Of a stretch of 64,000 bases of DNA, positions 10,624 through 20,673 are shown piece after piece (position 1 is the stretch's first letter; the number at the start of each line of letters is the position of its first letter). A program made the position numbers and the translations under genes. A model generated the notes under the pieces. That model was not told the origin of the DNA. It ran no database searches and saw only the letters and a list, made by a program, of their open reading frames with translations. The stretch lies in assembly GCA_004380135.1 (NCBI GenBank), contig QXCR01000174.1, positions 1-64,000 on the forward strand, written 5' to 3'. Origin of the DNA: Stemphylium vesicarium (Eukaryota > Ascomycota > Dothideomycetes > Pleosporales > Pleosporaceae).

Positions 10624-10656
10624 CCATTATTCACGTGATTTGATGGGAGATTAGGC

Positions 10657-10674
10657 AATAATTTAAAATATAAT
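10657..10674 (-). promoter_or_regulatory. AT-only block upstream of tRNA-Pro, possible TATA element
   Basis: An uninterrupted 18-bp A/T block lies 32-49 bp upstream of the tRNA 5' end. In fungi an upstream TATA near -30 assists Pol III initiation. This may matter here because the internal A box is split by an intron. Function is inferred from position and composition only. Confidence 0.4.
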
Positions 10675-10995
10675 GGAAAGTTAAAACCTCACATGTGGGA
10701 GTGGAAAAGCGATGTGGGCCTGAAGTCCGCGCACTCGGTTCTGGGTGTACCAGAAAAACACCAACGTCAAGCTAACCCCACCGAACCTTACCTAGCCGCA
10801 TTTGAGACTCACGGCGGTGCGCCCTTCAAAATGACACATGCGACTAGAAGTTTCGACGTAAAGGTGTGAGAAGAGTAGTACTTAGTTTTAAGCAGACCTC
10901 CCTGGTATCCAGGTGCATATACAACAAGTTTGACGTCTTTTACTGCCAGACTACCCTATCTGAGAGCACTGCACAAAACTTCCGAACAAGCACAA
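10675..10995. other. Divergent intergenic region, tRNA and GNAT gene
   Basis: The upstream region of the GNAT gene (plus) and far upstream of the tRNA (minus). No gene is seen. The open frame reaching back to 10930 starts with TTG and is not taken as coding. Confidence 0.4.
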
Positions 10996-11610
10996 ATGGC
11001 CAAATCAAACGTGCACATTCGTCCCGCTGTCTTCCCAGACGATAAGCAGGACGTGGGACGACTCTTCCTCGCATACGCCCAATCATTACCCATCAGCCTC
11101 GACTTCCAAAACTTCGAAGGGGAGTTGGCTACGCTGCCGGGAAAATATGCAGCCGACAAAGGCGGCGCTGTGTGGTTGGCGTACGCATCACCCGAAGAGT
11201 CAGACCCAGAATCTTCAACATCGACCTCCTCGTATGGTGGGGCAAAAGCGAATGCTAGCCAAACAAAACATGGCCAAGCAATCGGATGCATAGCCGTACG
11301 ACCATTTTTTGCTACACCTACAACTGCCGAATCTGCAGCTTTGCTGGCAAGCTCAACGTCACCAACCACGGCATCATGCGAGCTCAAGCGATTGTATCTC
11401 ACACCGGAATCGCGGGGCCTCGGGGTAGCAAAGCTTCTGATGGATGTCGCAGTTGCACACGCAAGAAAATTAGGTTACAAGGAAATGTTGCTTGACACGC
11501 TGAGGACGATGATGCCCGCGCGGAGATTGTACGAGCGCTATGGATTCGAGGAGACGGGCAGCTATTACCACAACCCCGAGGATGCTGTTTTCTATCGATT
11601 GGCGCTATGA
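10996..11610 (+). CDS. GNAT family N-acetyltransferase (204 aa)
   Basis: Single exon; the ATG at 10996 is chosen because the 22 upstream in-frame codons contain no ATG. Transfers acetyl from acetyl-CoA to an amine; the substrate is not predictable. The fold order fits the GNAT family: strand NVHIRPAV at the start, a variable Ser-rich loop at about residues 75-100, GQAIGCIAVRPF, then motif A with ELKRLYLTPESRGLGVAKLL, where RGLGVA is the acetyl-CoA pyrophosphate loop. It ends with MPARRLYERYGFEETGSYY, the conserved motif B region. The length is normal for single-domain members. It is close to bacterial-type ribosomal or small-molecule acetyltransferases in layout, but nothing in the context identifies a pathway. 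Confidence 0.88.
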   Translation: MAKSNVHIRPAVFPDDKQDVGRLFLAYAQSLPISLDFQNFEGELATLPGKYAADKGGAVWLAYASPEESDPESSTSTSSYGGAKANASQTKHGQAIGCIAVRPFFATPTTAESAALLASSTSPTTASCELKRLYLTPESRGLGVAKLLMDVAVAHARKLGYKEMLLDTLRTMMPARRLYERYGFEETGSYYHNPEDAVFYRLAL

Positions 11611-11891
11611 TAAATATTTTATTCATCCCTTGGGACTATCGCATGACGATAGAGGATACTTTACAGAAGCGATGAGAGGTGGTGGTGTAGAAGCTTGGCA
11701 GACGGTAATTTAAGCTCAGGGCGTGATCGCGCGTCGCGATGTATCGTCATTGATTTCTCGCCTAGCGCGTCGCCCTTTGTCGCGAACGCGATCGCATTAT
11801 CAGCCGTCATCGCCACCTGCCCCTAGCACTAGCAGCGACAATTCTACATTTTAATATCATTTTCTTGTCTTATTCTTCACATTCATGCAAT

Positions 11892-14624
11892 ATGAACACT
11901 CCCTCCGCCATGTCTGAATCGCAATCTACGCCCGCCCCCTCGCCGCCACCAGTCGACATGAAGAACGAGAGCGTACCAGCGTCCTTACAAAAGGAAGAGG
12001 AACGCATGAAGGCACAGCGCGAGAAAGAAGATGCGAAACGCGACGCGAAACTCGAGAAGGAGAGACAGGAGGACATTAAGAGTGGTAGAGAGGTTCTAGA
12101 CAAGAAGTTCCAGCAATTGGAGTTTCTCATGAACAAGTCAAAGCTTTATGCATCGGTAATGCTCCAGCAAATGCAAAAGCAAGAAGAGGAGGAAAATGCA
12201 CAGGACGAGAAGACCCAGGGCCAAACCTCGACGCGCGAAAAGAACGCTGAGAAGACGGCTGCCGAGTCGCAACGACGGGCTACACGCGGAAGCGCAGCGG
12301 TAGCGAAGACGGAAGAAGCAGACACGACACCGAAGAAGGTACCCGGACGACCCAAGAAGGCGGAGAAAAAGGGTCGCGGCAGACCGAACAAGCAAGACTC
12401 AGATATATCTAGCTACTTCAGCAAAGCAGAGTTGAAGAAGAAGGCAGGCACCGAGGATGCTGAGGAGATAGCAGAGGACGACAAGGACAACGTCAAGAGC
12501 AGCGATATCGGCATGACTGATCTTAAGTCAGCGCGACAGCCTAAACTCGTTACTGGAGGTACAATGCGGTCATACCAGCTGGAGGGGCTTGAGTGGATGG
12601 TGTCGCTCTACAACAACGGTATAAATGGTATTCTGGCGGATGAGATGGGTTTGGGCAAGACTATCCAGACAATCGCTATGCTGGCTCATCTTTGGGAAAA
12701 CAAATCGTACGGTCCTTTCCTCATAGCCGCACCGCTTAGCACCACAAGCAATTGGGTTGCAGAATTTGAAAAGTGGACACCAAGCATGCCGGTTATGCTC
12801 TACCACGGAGACAAGAAAGAGCGCGAAAGGCTGCGCAAGACCAGGCTACGAAACCCGGGCACAGCCGACTTCCCCATCATGGTCACGAGCTACGAGATTT
12901 GCATGAACGACCGCAAATACCTGACTAGCTTCGGCTGGCAATTCATCATTATTGATGAGGGGCATCGCATCAAGAACCTCGACTGTCGACTAATTCGCGA
13001 ACTGCAACAATTCCAATCAGCAAACCGTCTGCTCATCACGGGTACGCCGCTACAGAACAACCTGACTGAGTTGTGGTCCCTCCTTCACTTCCTTTTACCC
13101 ACGGTGTTCGATAAGCTCTCCACCTTTGAGAGTTGGTTTGACTTCTCCGGATTGAAAGACAAGGCGAGCTTCGAGCAGCTGCTATCTGAGGAGCGGCAAC
13201 AATACTTGGTCAAATCCTTACATGCAGTACTGAAGCCCTTCCTATTGCGGCGTGTCAAGACAGATGTTGAAAGTCTGATGCCCAAGAAGCGCGAGTACGT
13301 CTTGTATGCCCCGTTGACTGCGATGCAACGTGAGTTGTACCAAGCTATTCTCGATGGCACTAGCCGATCGTACCTTGAAGACAGAGCTGTAGAGCGGCTT
13401 AGCATCGGTCTCAGCAGCCGAGCGGGCACACCATTGAGCATTCGCAGCAACAATGGCAGCAGCAAGCGCAAAGCTCTAGGTGACTTGAGCACACCAAACA
13501 AGAGCGCGAAGACTTCTCGTGCCGGCACGCCGTCGTCTGTCGCATCGAGTAGGAGTCGAGGTCGACCGAAGAAGAACTATGAGGAGCTCAGTGACCACGC
13601 GTACTTTGCCAACCTCGACAAGCCCGAGTCAGAAGAGGATGAAGAGGAACTGGGTTCAGACGCCGAGGATGAGAAGATACGTGCTGCGACTTTCGAGATT
13701 GCGAAACGTCAGCTCATGCAGAAGAAGCTTGGTAATCCTATCATGCAACTCCGCCTATGCTGCAATTCGCCATACAACTTCTTCAATCCGTTCATTCGAG
13801 CCGATACAGACGGCGCCGAGACGTTTGCGTCAGAAACAGAACCAGACGAGACGCTCGTGTCGACATCCGGCAAGATGTTGTTGCTAGATTCTCTGCTTCC
13901 CGAGCTAATCACCCGCGGCCACAAAGTCCTCATTTTCTCCCAATTCACCACTACCCTCGATCTCCTCGGTTACTATTTGGATCTCCGAGCCTGGAATTAC
14001 TCCCGAATAGACGGTTCCGTAGCACAGACGGATCGTCAAGACCAGATCCTAGCTTTTAACAAACCCTCTTCTGGTGCCGAAGAAGCGGCTGACATCTTCA
14101 TACTTTCCACGCGCGCTGGCGGCCAAGGCATCAACCTTGCAGCGGCAGATACAGTCATTCTTTTCGACAGCGATTGGAACCCACAGCAAGATTTGCAGGC
14201 CATGGACCGCGCGCATCGCATCGGTCAAACACGCAACGTCATCGTATACCGCTTCGCAACGCGCAACACGGTAGAGCAGAAATTACTCGAGTCCGCTGAA
14301 GCTAAACGTCGTCTGGAAAAGCTAGTAATTCGAAAGGGTGGCGTGCGAAATGAAAGGAGCGGCACAAGGGGCGCAGACAAGGAACAGGAAGTTGAGGAAC
14401 TACAGAAGCTTTTGAGGAGAAGTGATGGAGAGAAATACGATATCGATGAAGCGAGTGCAGGCGGGAAGGTTTTAGGCAAAGATGAGCTGGAGATCTTGCT
14501 GGATAGGAGTGATGAGGCGTATGAGAGGGCGGAGAAGGGTTTGGATATTGGTGGAGATGGTGCTGTGTTTCAGGCCGTCGAGAAGAGGGAGGAAGGTGCG
14601 CTTATGGAGGGTTTGCGCGCGTGA
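11892..14624 (+). CDS. IRC5: SNF2-family chromatin-remodelling ATPase, LSH/HELLS/Irc5 type
   Basis: ATP-driven DNA translocase of the Lsh/DDM1 subfamily (Irc5 in budding yeast, MUS-30 in Neurospora), linked to genome stability and, in animals and plants, DNA methylation. It has 910 aa from the ATG at 11892; the frame extends to a TTG at 11865 but no earlier ATG exists. The order is: a charged coiled-coil N-terminus (about 20-110), two AT-hook-like GRP motifs near 155-175, the DEXH ATPase lobe from about 220 (RSYQLEGLEWM; Walker A ADEMGLGKT at about 249-257; DEGH at about 353), a basic Ser-rich insert with another RGRPKK, and the helicase C lobe (about 655-815, ending in the AMDRAHRIGQT arginine-finger motif). 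It has no bromodomain, chromodomain or SANT-like tail, which fits Lsh rather than ISWI or CHD. Single exon. Confidence 0.92.
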   Translation: MNTPSAMSESQSTPAPSPPPVDMKNESVPASLQKEEERMKAQREKEDAKRDAKLEKERQEDIKSGREVLDKKFQQLEFLMNKSKLYASVMLQQMQKQEEEENAQDEKTQGQTSTREKNAEKTAAESQRRATRGSAAVAKTEEADTTPKKVPGRPKKAEKKGRGRPNKQDSDISSYFSKAELKKKAGTEDAEEIAEDDKDNVKSSDIGMTDLKSARQPKLVTGGTMRSYQLEGLEWMVSLYNNGINGILADEMGLGKTIQTIAMLAHLWENKSYGPFLIAAPLSTTSNWVAEFEKWTPSMPVMLYHGDKKERERLRKTRLRNPGTADFPIMVTSYEICMNDRKYLTSFGWQFIIIDEGHRIKNLDCRLIRELQQFQSANRLLITGTPLQNNLTELWSLLHFLLPTVFDKLSTFESWFDFSGLKDKASFEQLLSEERQQYLVKSLHAVLKPFLLRRVKTDVESLMPKKREYVLYAPLTAMQRELYQAILDGTSRSYLEDRAVERLSIGLSSRAGTPLSIRSNNGSSKRKALGDLSTPNKSAKTSRAGTPSSVASSRSRGRPKKNYEELSDHAYFANLDKPESEEDEEELGSDAEDEKIRAATFEIAKRQLMQKKLGNPIMQLRLCCNSPYNFFNPFIRADTDGAETFASETEPDETLVSTSGKMLLLDSLLPELITRGHKVLIFSQFTTTLDLLGYYLDLRAWNYSRIDGSVAQTDRQDQILAFNKPSSGAEEAADIFILSTRAGGQGINLAAADTVILFDSDWNPQQDLQAMDRAHRIGQTRNVIVYRFATRNTVEQKLLESAEAKRRLEKLVIRKGGVRNERSGTRGADKEQEVEELQKLLRRSDGEKYDIDEASAGGKVLGKDELEILLDRSDEAYERAEKGLDIGGDGAVFQAVEKREEGALMEGLRA

Positions 14625-15712
14625 TGTGTTTCAGTTACTTCACCAGTTTCGTATATATTCGAGATGCAGAAATCAGCGCATGAACAAGATACTTCGACAT
14701 TCAGAACAAGAGATTGTAGATAATCCAGAGATGTGAAAGTTGGGGTCGTGATGCGCTGATTTCGGGTTAGCGCGTCATGGTCACGTCCTCTCCTCTTCGC
14801 CCCTGCCTCCCATCTTCCATTGCCTTCGCAACAATGCGCCAGTACACACCCCGACGGAGCTCGGGCTAGAAGACTGAGCTACAGTTAGCCCGACCAAAAC
14901 CCCAAAACCAGCTGATGTGCGTTTCTAGAAGAAAGCCAACTTACCCGGTAACGCCATACTCCACAGATGGTACCTTGCATCGCGCAATTCCGGGAGTCAC
15001 CACTCAAGCTATGAGTATTGATCCTACGTCGCTTCTCTAAATCCATCGCTCAATCAGCTCGCCCGGCACTTCGCATTTAGGCATCTTCGGAAACTCCAGA
15101 CGAGGTGTTCTCTCTACGGTAGACACGTGGAGTGATGCCGGGAATTTTTGACATGCCCCACTTGGCTGGTGATATGGGGCCTTCGCCATGTTCTGCTGCG
15201 GCTCGTGCGTGCAACCACAGAATAGAGGACATATCTTAGATTGAGACTGCGAACCCTTTTTCCGTGTCCAGACTGCGATTGCGGTATTCTTCAGTCCAAA
15301 AAGATTCTTTCTTACAAGATCACCAGTCATATGCTTCCGTGACGGAACTCACACCACCACGATGGCCCCACAAAGGCTCCCATCTTCTCAATATATATTA
15401 GCAATAACGTGGCTTCCCGTACACGATTGTACCGCCATCAAACATAACAGCCTCAATCTACAAAATGCGTTTGGACGTGCGTCGGTATTGGTCGCTGGTA
15501 TACGCATTTGATTCAAATGGGTCCATTCTATACTTAGCCAAGCAGCTGGCGTTCTTATCTGCTATATTTGTAGGAAAGCCGTACCTGCTCGCCTGCGGGC
15601 CCTTTTCCAGGGTACGCGAAGCCATCTGGAGACATGATTAATACCCGGGTTCGCTCCTGGGCAACATTGAACTGTCTTGCAGGACTACCTCGAATCATTT
15701 TGCGCAGCTCAA
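14625..15712. other. Intergenic upstream of CBM18 gene
   Basis: No supported gene. The minus frame at 15037-15330 has no recognisable features. TATATATTA at 15391-15399 is too far from the next start to be a clear TATA box. Confidence 0.4.
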
Positions 15713-16654
15713 ATGCGGTGGATGTTGATCAGCCTGACGGGGGCCTTAAGCTGCTCAGGAGCTTTTGCTTCTTTGAGCCCGGTGTTGAAGGCCGGGCTTG
15801 ACGTAGACGTAAGATCTCCTCTCCTCGGTTCAGAGGGTGTCGCAAGCAGTGCAGTTCATCTAGTAGAGAAACGCAACGTCACGACATCAAATCTCTACTC
15901 GCGGTCTCTCAGCTACCTATTTCCTCGCCAGGCAGTAGGACGTTGCGGAGCAGACTTCAGCAATCAGAGATGCGGCGGCAACCAGTGCTGCTCGAGCTAT
16001 GGATACTGCGGAACGGAGTTCGAGGTACGTAATACTCTTCGCCCACATCGCGTTTTCTGCCAGCATCTAACAAAATCCTAGCACTGTGGACTCATAGTTG
16101 GATGTCAGCCTGACTTTGGCCGCTGCGGCGACGCCGTTCCAGAGCCAACTCCCAGCCCATCCCCCACACCACTACCACCTACGAGCTCCTCTGCACTACC
16201 TCCATTACCAACCGGTACGCTCATTCCCTCCACGAATGGCCAGTGCGGAAACGTAACAACCTGCGCCGGCTCCACATTCGGAAGCTGCTGTTCAGAGTAC
16301 TACTACTGTGGCAACTCACTGGAGTTCTGCGGAAGTGGATGTCGACCTGGCTTTGGCACTTGCGGTGGAGTAGCACCACCTCCAGGCTCTTCATCTTTAC
16401 CGAGTCCTCCCTCAAGCTCTTCGACTAGACCACCACCGATATCTACACCAACTCCTAGTCCTACATCGTCTGCAGCGCCAGTCCCGACGAATGTTAGTAC
16501 TAACGGACGATGTGGACCGGATGGGAATGAACAAACTTGTACCGGGAGTTCATTCGGGAGATGCTGTTCGAGCTATGGTTGGTGTGGCAATGGCCAGGAT
16601 GACTACTGCAGATTGTCCTGGGGTTGCCAGCCTCAGTTCGGGACTTGCAGCTAG
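15713..16654 (+). CDS. Secreted protein with three CBM18 (hevein-type) chitin-binding modules
   Basis: Two exons, 15713-16024 and 16082-16654, giving 294 aa. Residues 1-20 (MRWMLISLTGALSCSGAFAS) are a signal peptide, and a KR at 53-54 may be a Kex2 site ending a propeptide. Three Cys-rich modules follow: about 78-120, 158-199 and 247-294. Each has the C-C-S-x-Y-x-x-C-G core (CCSSYGYCG, CCSEYYYCG, CCSSYGWCG) and a closing FGxC. They are joined by Ser/Thr/Pro linkers that are likely O-glycosylated. There is no catalytic domain. CBM18 binds chitin and chitooligomers; stand-alone multi-CBM18 proteins in plant-associated fungi can shield hyphae from chitinases or mask chitin, so an effector-like role is possible but inferred. 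The intron falls inside module 1. Confidence 0.9.
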
Positions 16655-16803
16655 AAACAAGGAGCTCTTGAACTGCAGGGAAAAAGATGACCGGTGTTGA
16701 AAGTAGGCTGACAATGAAGGAAGAAATTTGTACATATCAGAGTGACGTAGGGTTGTAGGAAGGATGCTTGAAGGCGTATATACTATAGATGTCATTTTCC
16801 TCC

Positions 16804-16995
16804 CTACGTTGTCTCCTCGTGAAGCTCACCCACTATTGTAGAGGTTCGCGGGATGTTCCATGTCTTCGCATCATGCGCCTTCGAAACGTAATCGATCTTG
16901 CGGTTACCGACGGAGAACGCAATGCACCCGATGACCGAGTTCGCAATGGTCGTGAGGTAGGATCGTAAAAAGGGCCTCGGTATCTTCCTCAGATT
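16804..16995 (-). pseudogene. Coding-like fragment, 63 open codons to a stop, no start
   Basis: The minus frame is open from a TGA at 16998-16996 to a TAG at 16806-16804. It reads in a protein-like way (VIGCIAFSVGNRKIDY, then KTWNIPRTSTIVGELHEE). It has no ATG. It could be the last exon of an unseen gene or a gene relic. I do not recognise the family, and chance cannot be excluded at this length. Confidence 0.25.
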
Positions 16996-19282
16996 TCAAC
17001 AAGTGCAAAAATTCGGCGGAGCGCTGCAACATATAGCGCAGATCAAGCGCGAGGCCTGGATGTCTGCAGGAACAGGGGTGCAAATATTGTCATCTGATGA
17101 CAGATGCGACATGAAGCTGTCAGGATGCGTGACAACTTTTGCCGGTCATGACAGATGCCCATCATCGCGGAGACACCGTGCGAAGAAGGGTTTCTTAGAC
17201 TGACACCTGCTGTCATGGCTCAGTGTGAGGTCTTGGCATTGGGCGTCACATTCGTCTAACCAGGCCAGCGCCACCAGGTATGGACAACTAACCTGTGTTT
17301 CCGGAGTATCCTCCATAGACACCATCCAGAATCATGCTCAGCAGCCACAAAGGGGGGATACGACTTGTGTTCGGCAACGGAGGGAACGAACCCTAGTTTT
17401 CAGTGCGCCGACTATGACCGATGTGACATTTTCCTCTCGAAGTCGCGTTTTTCCAAGCCACATGAATTTGCAACAGCAGTAGGCAGCAGCACAATACCGC
17501 CTACCTCCGTCAACGAGCCAGCGCCGAACGAGGGTTTCATCCATACAAAACAAGCGACTACCAAATCTCCTTACTAAGCCTACACGCATGCTGCGCCGCA
17601 GTAATTTCACTTTGCTTTTTTTACGTTGAAGCTAGAGGAAAAGGTCTAGAAGGTGGGAAAGTCGGATCTTGGTTCCAGAAAGATCAGCATACCAAGATGG
17701 AAAATAACCACAAAGTTGGGAGCAGGTTCACCACTAAAACCACGCGCTTTGACCTCGGCAGGCTGCAACAACGTCGGAAAAAGACAACATCATCTCCACA
17801 AACGTCTCTTTCTTCGTCTAACTAGACTGACAAATCGCAAGTGCGCTGGTTGTAAGCCAAAGAACTGCGACCTCCACTTCCCCAGAGGAGGAAAACCGAC
17901 GACAGCGACGACGTCAGACGGCGACCAACGCGCTCACCCGCTGATCCCCTTGACCTAATCCAGTATAACAGACAAACAAGTGCGCGGGTATCCAGGCAGA
18001 GGGTAAAAACACTCCGCACAACAGTATTGGTTCAAGCCCACACAAAAACTAGTCGCGCGACACTTATTGGCCCGGCTTAGCCTGTTTCCGATGCAAGGCT
18101 ACTCGAACTAGTTGGTACAACGACCCCTGGCAAGTACCGCTTCTGGACACATGGTGGACTAAACTGAACTACCGGACAGGGGGGGGCGGTTTGGTTTTAA
18201 TCTATCTACACCTTTTTGGGTAGGCCATTGGCAAGTCCTTGTCCGTTTTGCTTGACGTGGTTTAAATTGTGGTTATTGAACCTGGTTCTTTGATGGAGGA
18301 GGGGGGCTTGGGTGGGTTGGTTCATCGGCGCCGGTAGCGCTGTGTTGATATTGGGTCTCGGGGGGGGGGTTTTTTTCGTCAGCGGGTTCTTGTCCTGCTT
18401 CTTTGCAAGAGTTGTCTTGAGGATCTTGCAGGTGTTTCCTGATCAAGCTAAACAGATATTAACAGACATACCATCGAACCAAAGCAACAAGCACAAACCC
18501 AGCATTTTGCACCGCAGCAACTTCCACAATCTTCATCATGCAGCATGAGACATAACCAGTCCCCAGACTAGCTCCAAAAGCCCACCCCAGATCGATCCAA
18601 ACTTTATCCGTTCTGCCTCGGGCACTACCCCGGATCCACCGTTCAATGCAACCAAGTAAAGCCATGAGTCAGCTAGCACCGGTGGCGGAGTGCAGCCAGC
18701 TCAGGGGGTGGTTGTGGTCCTGCAGGGCCTGCCTCTATTCCCCTACCCACAGAAATTATGACCGACGAATGAGAGTTGGTGGAATAGTCATATCTATACC
18801 CAGGACGGCGGACAAGAATCTAGCTAACTAGCTTGGAAACCACCGCCGAGCCAGAAGCTGTTCTGCAAAGGGCATTCTCCAAGTAATTACCAGGGTCAGG
18901 AGGTGACGGCGGCGGCGCGGCGTATGGCCAGCCATACACACACATACGCACCACCATCAGCTGTCTCGTATGCAGACTATTGAGTATAGGGAGAGATCGA
19001 CAGCGGGGTTTGGTGGTAATGAGACCCAAGTGTGGGAGTTTGAACCGCGGTTCTTTTCCTCCATCGGTGTTTGGGGGCATTGGAGGAGGCGAACTACGCC
19101 CGCCCGTCACACCCGTCACCAGGCCCACGGGGGCCAAGAAGAAAGAGATGAGCGAAGGCGTCAATGGCGGTACGAGGCGTTCGGTACCTTACAGGAATGG
19201 GGTGATTAGTATATATGTTCACATTGTCTCCGGTTGATCAGTCTTTCTTGTAGAGTTTACTCATCACATCCACATCTCAAAC
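16996..19282. other. Long intergenic region with several G runs; peroxidase promoter at its end
   Basis: No gene is supported. The plus strand carries runs of G at about 18180-18187, 18300-18306 and 18360-18370 (ten G), mixed with GGG triplets. A TATA-like heptamer lies at 19210-19216, 67 bp before the peroxidase start. Short frames on both strands overlap and have no family features. Confidence 0.45.
19210..19216 (+). promoter_or_regulatory. TATA-like box of the peroxidase gene
   Basis: TATATAT 67 bp upstream of the ATG at 19283, followed by a pyrimidine-rich leader. Assigned by position only. Confidence 0.4.
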
Positions 19283-20673
19283 ATGCATTTCTCTTCCCTA
19301 CAACTAGCACTTATCGCCGCAGCGCCTCTGGCCAACGCCTGGCCTACTGCTATCCTTGATGCTGCCGGTCATGACCCCGAGCTGCTGAAGCGTGCGGAGG
19401 ATGCCGCGAGGTTACTCCAGGGCCGACAGGGTGGTGCCAGTGCTGCTACTGCCATCTTCGAGCCGATACCCAAGTTCAATGCCAAAGCACAGTTTATCAA
19501 TGTGACGGCGGGTAGTGGGCATGAGTATGTTGCTCCGGGGCCCAACGACCTTCGTGGCCCATGCCCAGGTCTCAACGCCTTTGCGAACCACGTGAGTTTG
19601 TACCGCGTATACTTGTTCAAAGCCACCCACTGACGGATCCCAGAACTTCCTGCCACATAGTGGATACGCGTCCGTACAACAGTACATCGACGTGACCCAA
19701 AAGGTCGTCGGCATGGGCCCCGTGCTATCGACCTTCCTCTCAGTCCTCGGTGGCGCCCTCGACGGCGACCTCTTGAACTGGTCCATAGGCGGCACGCCAT
19801 CCCTCGCCCAAGGCGGCGTAACCGGGGTTCTAGGTAACGGCCTCAGCGGCTCCCACAACAAGTACGAGGCCGATGCCTCGCCAACGCGCCCAGATCTCTA
19901 CCAGGCCGGCAACAACTACAAGACAGTCACCAGCCAGTTCCAGGAGCTGATCAATTACTCGCCGGGCGGCGTGGTGACGCTGGAGAGCTTGACAGAGTTC
20001 AGAAGCCACCGCTTCGATGTCCAGAAGCAGACGAACCCTAACTTCTTCAACGGTCCCTTCTCGGGTGTGTTGGTGCAACCTGCTGCGTACACCTTCATCT
20101 TCCGCTTCATGGCTAATCACACCGCTGAGAACCCTACTGGTATTCTGCCTTACGACGTCATTCAGCAGTGGTTCGGTGTCCAGGGTTCAAATGGAAACTA
20201 CAGGGCTGTCCAGGGTTCCGAGCGCATCCCGGAGAACTGGTACCGTCGTGCTCTTGAGTACCCGTACGAGACTACTTACTTCCTTGCTGATGCTGTTAAC
20301 GCTGCTGCGCTGCACCCCAAGTTCCTTGACATCGGCGGGTACGTTTTCTCTCCTCTCTGCCTACCAAAGATCTGCCGCTAACTTTCATCGCAGTAACACT
20401 GGCACACCCAACTCTTTCGTCGGCGTAGATGTCGCTGACCTCTCCGGCGGTGTTTTCAACTCTGCCGATCTCCTCAAGGGCAACAACCTCGGCTGCTTCG
20501 TCTACCAGCTGTCCGCTCAGGCCAAGCCTGACATCCTCCTTGGCCCGCTCAACGCTCTTACCAGCCTTCTCGGAAAGGTTGTTGGCCAGTTGAGCTGCCC
20601 GGAACTCGCGCAGATTGACGCTAGTCTGCTTAAGCAGTTCCCTGGTTACACCAAGAAGGCTGTTTACGGTTAA
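19283..20673 (+). CDS. Secreted heme-thiolate peroxidase (chloroperoxidase/peroxygenase family)
   Basis: Three exons, 19283-19591, 19644-20338 and 20394-20673, giving 427 aa. A signal peptide (MHFSSLQLALIAAAPLANA) is followed by a short propeptide. The family signature is split by intron 1: RGPCPGLNAFANH then NFLPHSG. Cys94 in PCP is the proximal heme ligand. Glu178 in HNKYEADASPTR is the candidate distal acid that activates peroxide. Members oxidise or oxygenate aromatics, alkanes or halide using H2O2. Specificity (chloroperoxidase versus unspecific peroxygenase) cannot be decided here, but the length, above the roughly 260 aa of the short group, fits the long group. Extracellular location follows from the signal peptide. 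There are no neighbouring secondary-metabolite genes to suggest a pathway role. Confidence 0.92.

Larger units (their letters stand above)
10430..10625 (-). tRNA. tRNA-Pro(AGG) split by three introns, two with spliceosomal signals
   Basis: Exons, in transcript order: 10625-10624 (2 nt), 10574-10566 (9 nt), 10508-10484 (25 nt) and 10465-10430 (36 nt), total 72 nt without CCA. The joined RNA folds as a standard tRNA-Pro. The acceptor stem GGTCTTA/TAAGACC pairs 7 of 7. The D-arm is GTC..GAT, the anticodon stem CTCGC/GCGAG, the anticodon AGG at 10487-10485 and the T-stem CCGCG/CGCGG 5 of 5 with loop TTCGAGT; the discriminator is C. The D-arm and anticodon arm read like the usual eukaryotic tRNA-Pro (GGTCTAGTGGTATGATTC). 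The 18-nt intron after position 37 is normal. The other two interrupt the acceptor strand after nt 2 and the D-stem after nt 11. Without removing both, neither the acceptor stem nor the D-arm forms. The alternative is a pseudogene, but the perfect stems and the terminator argue against it. Confidence 0.85.
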
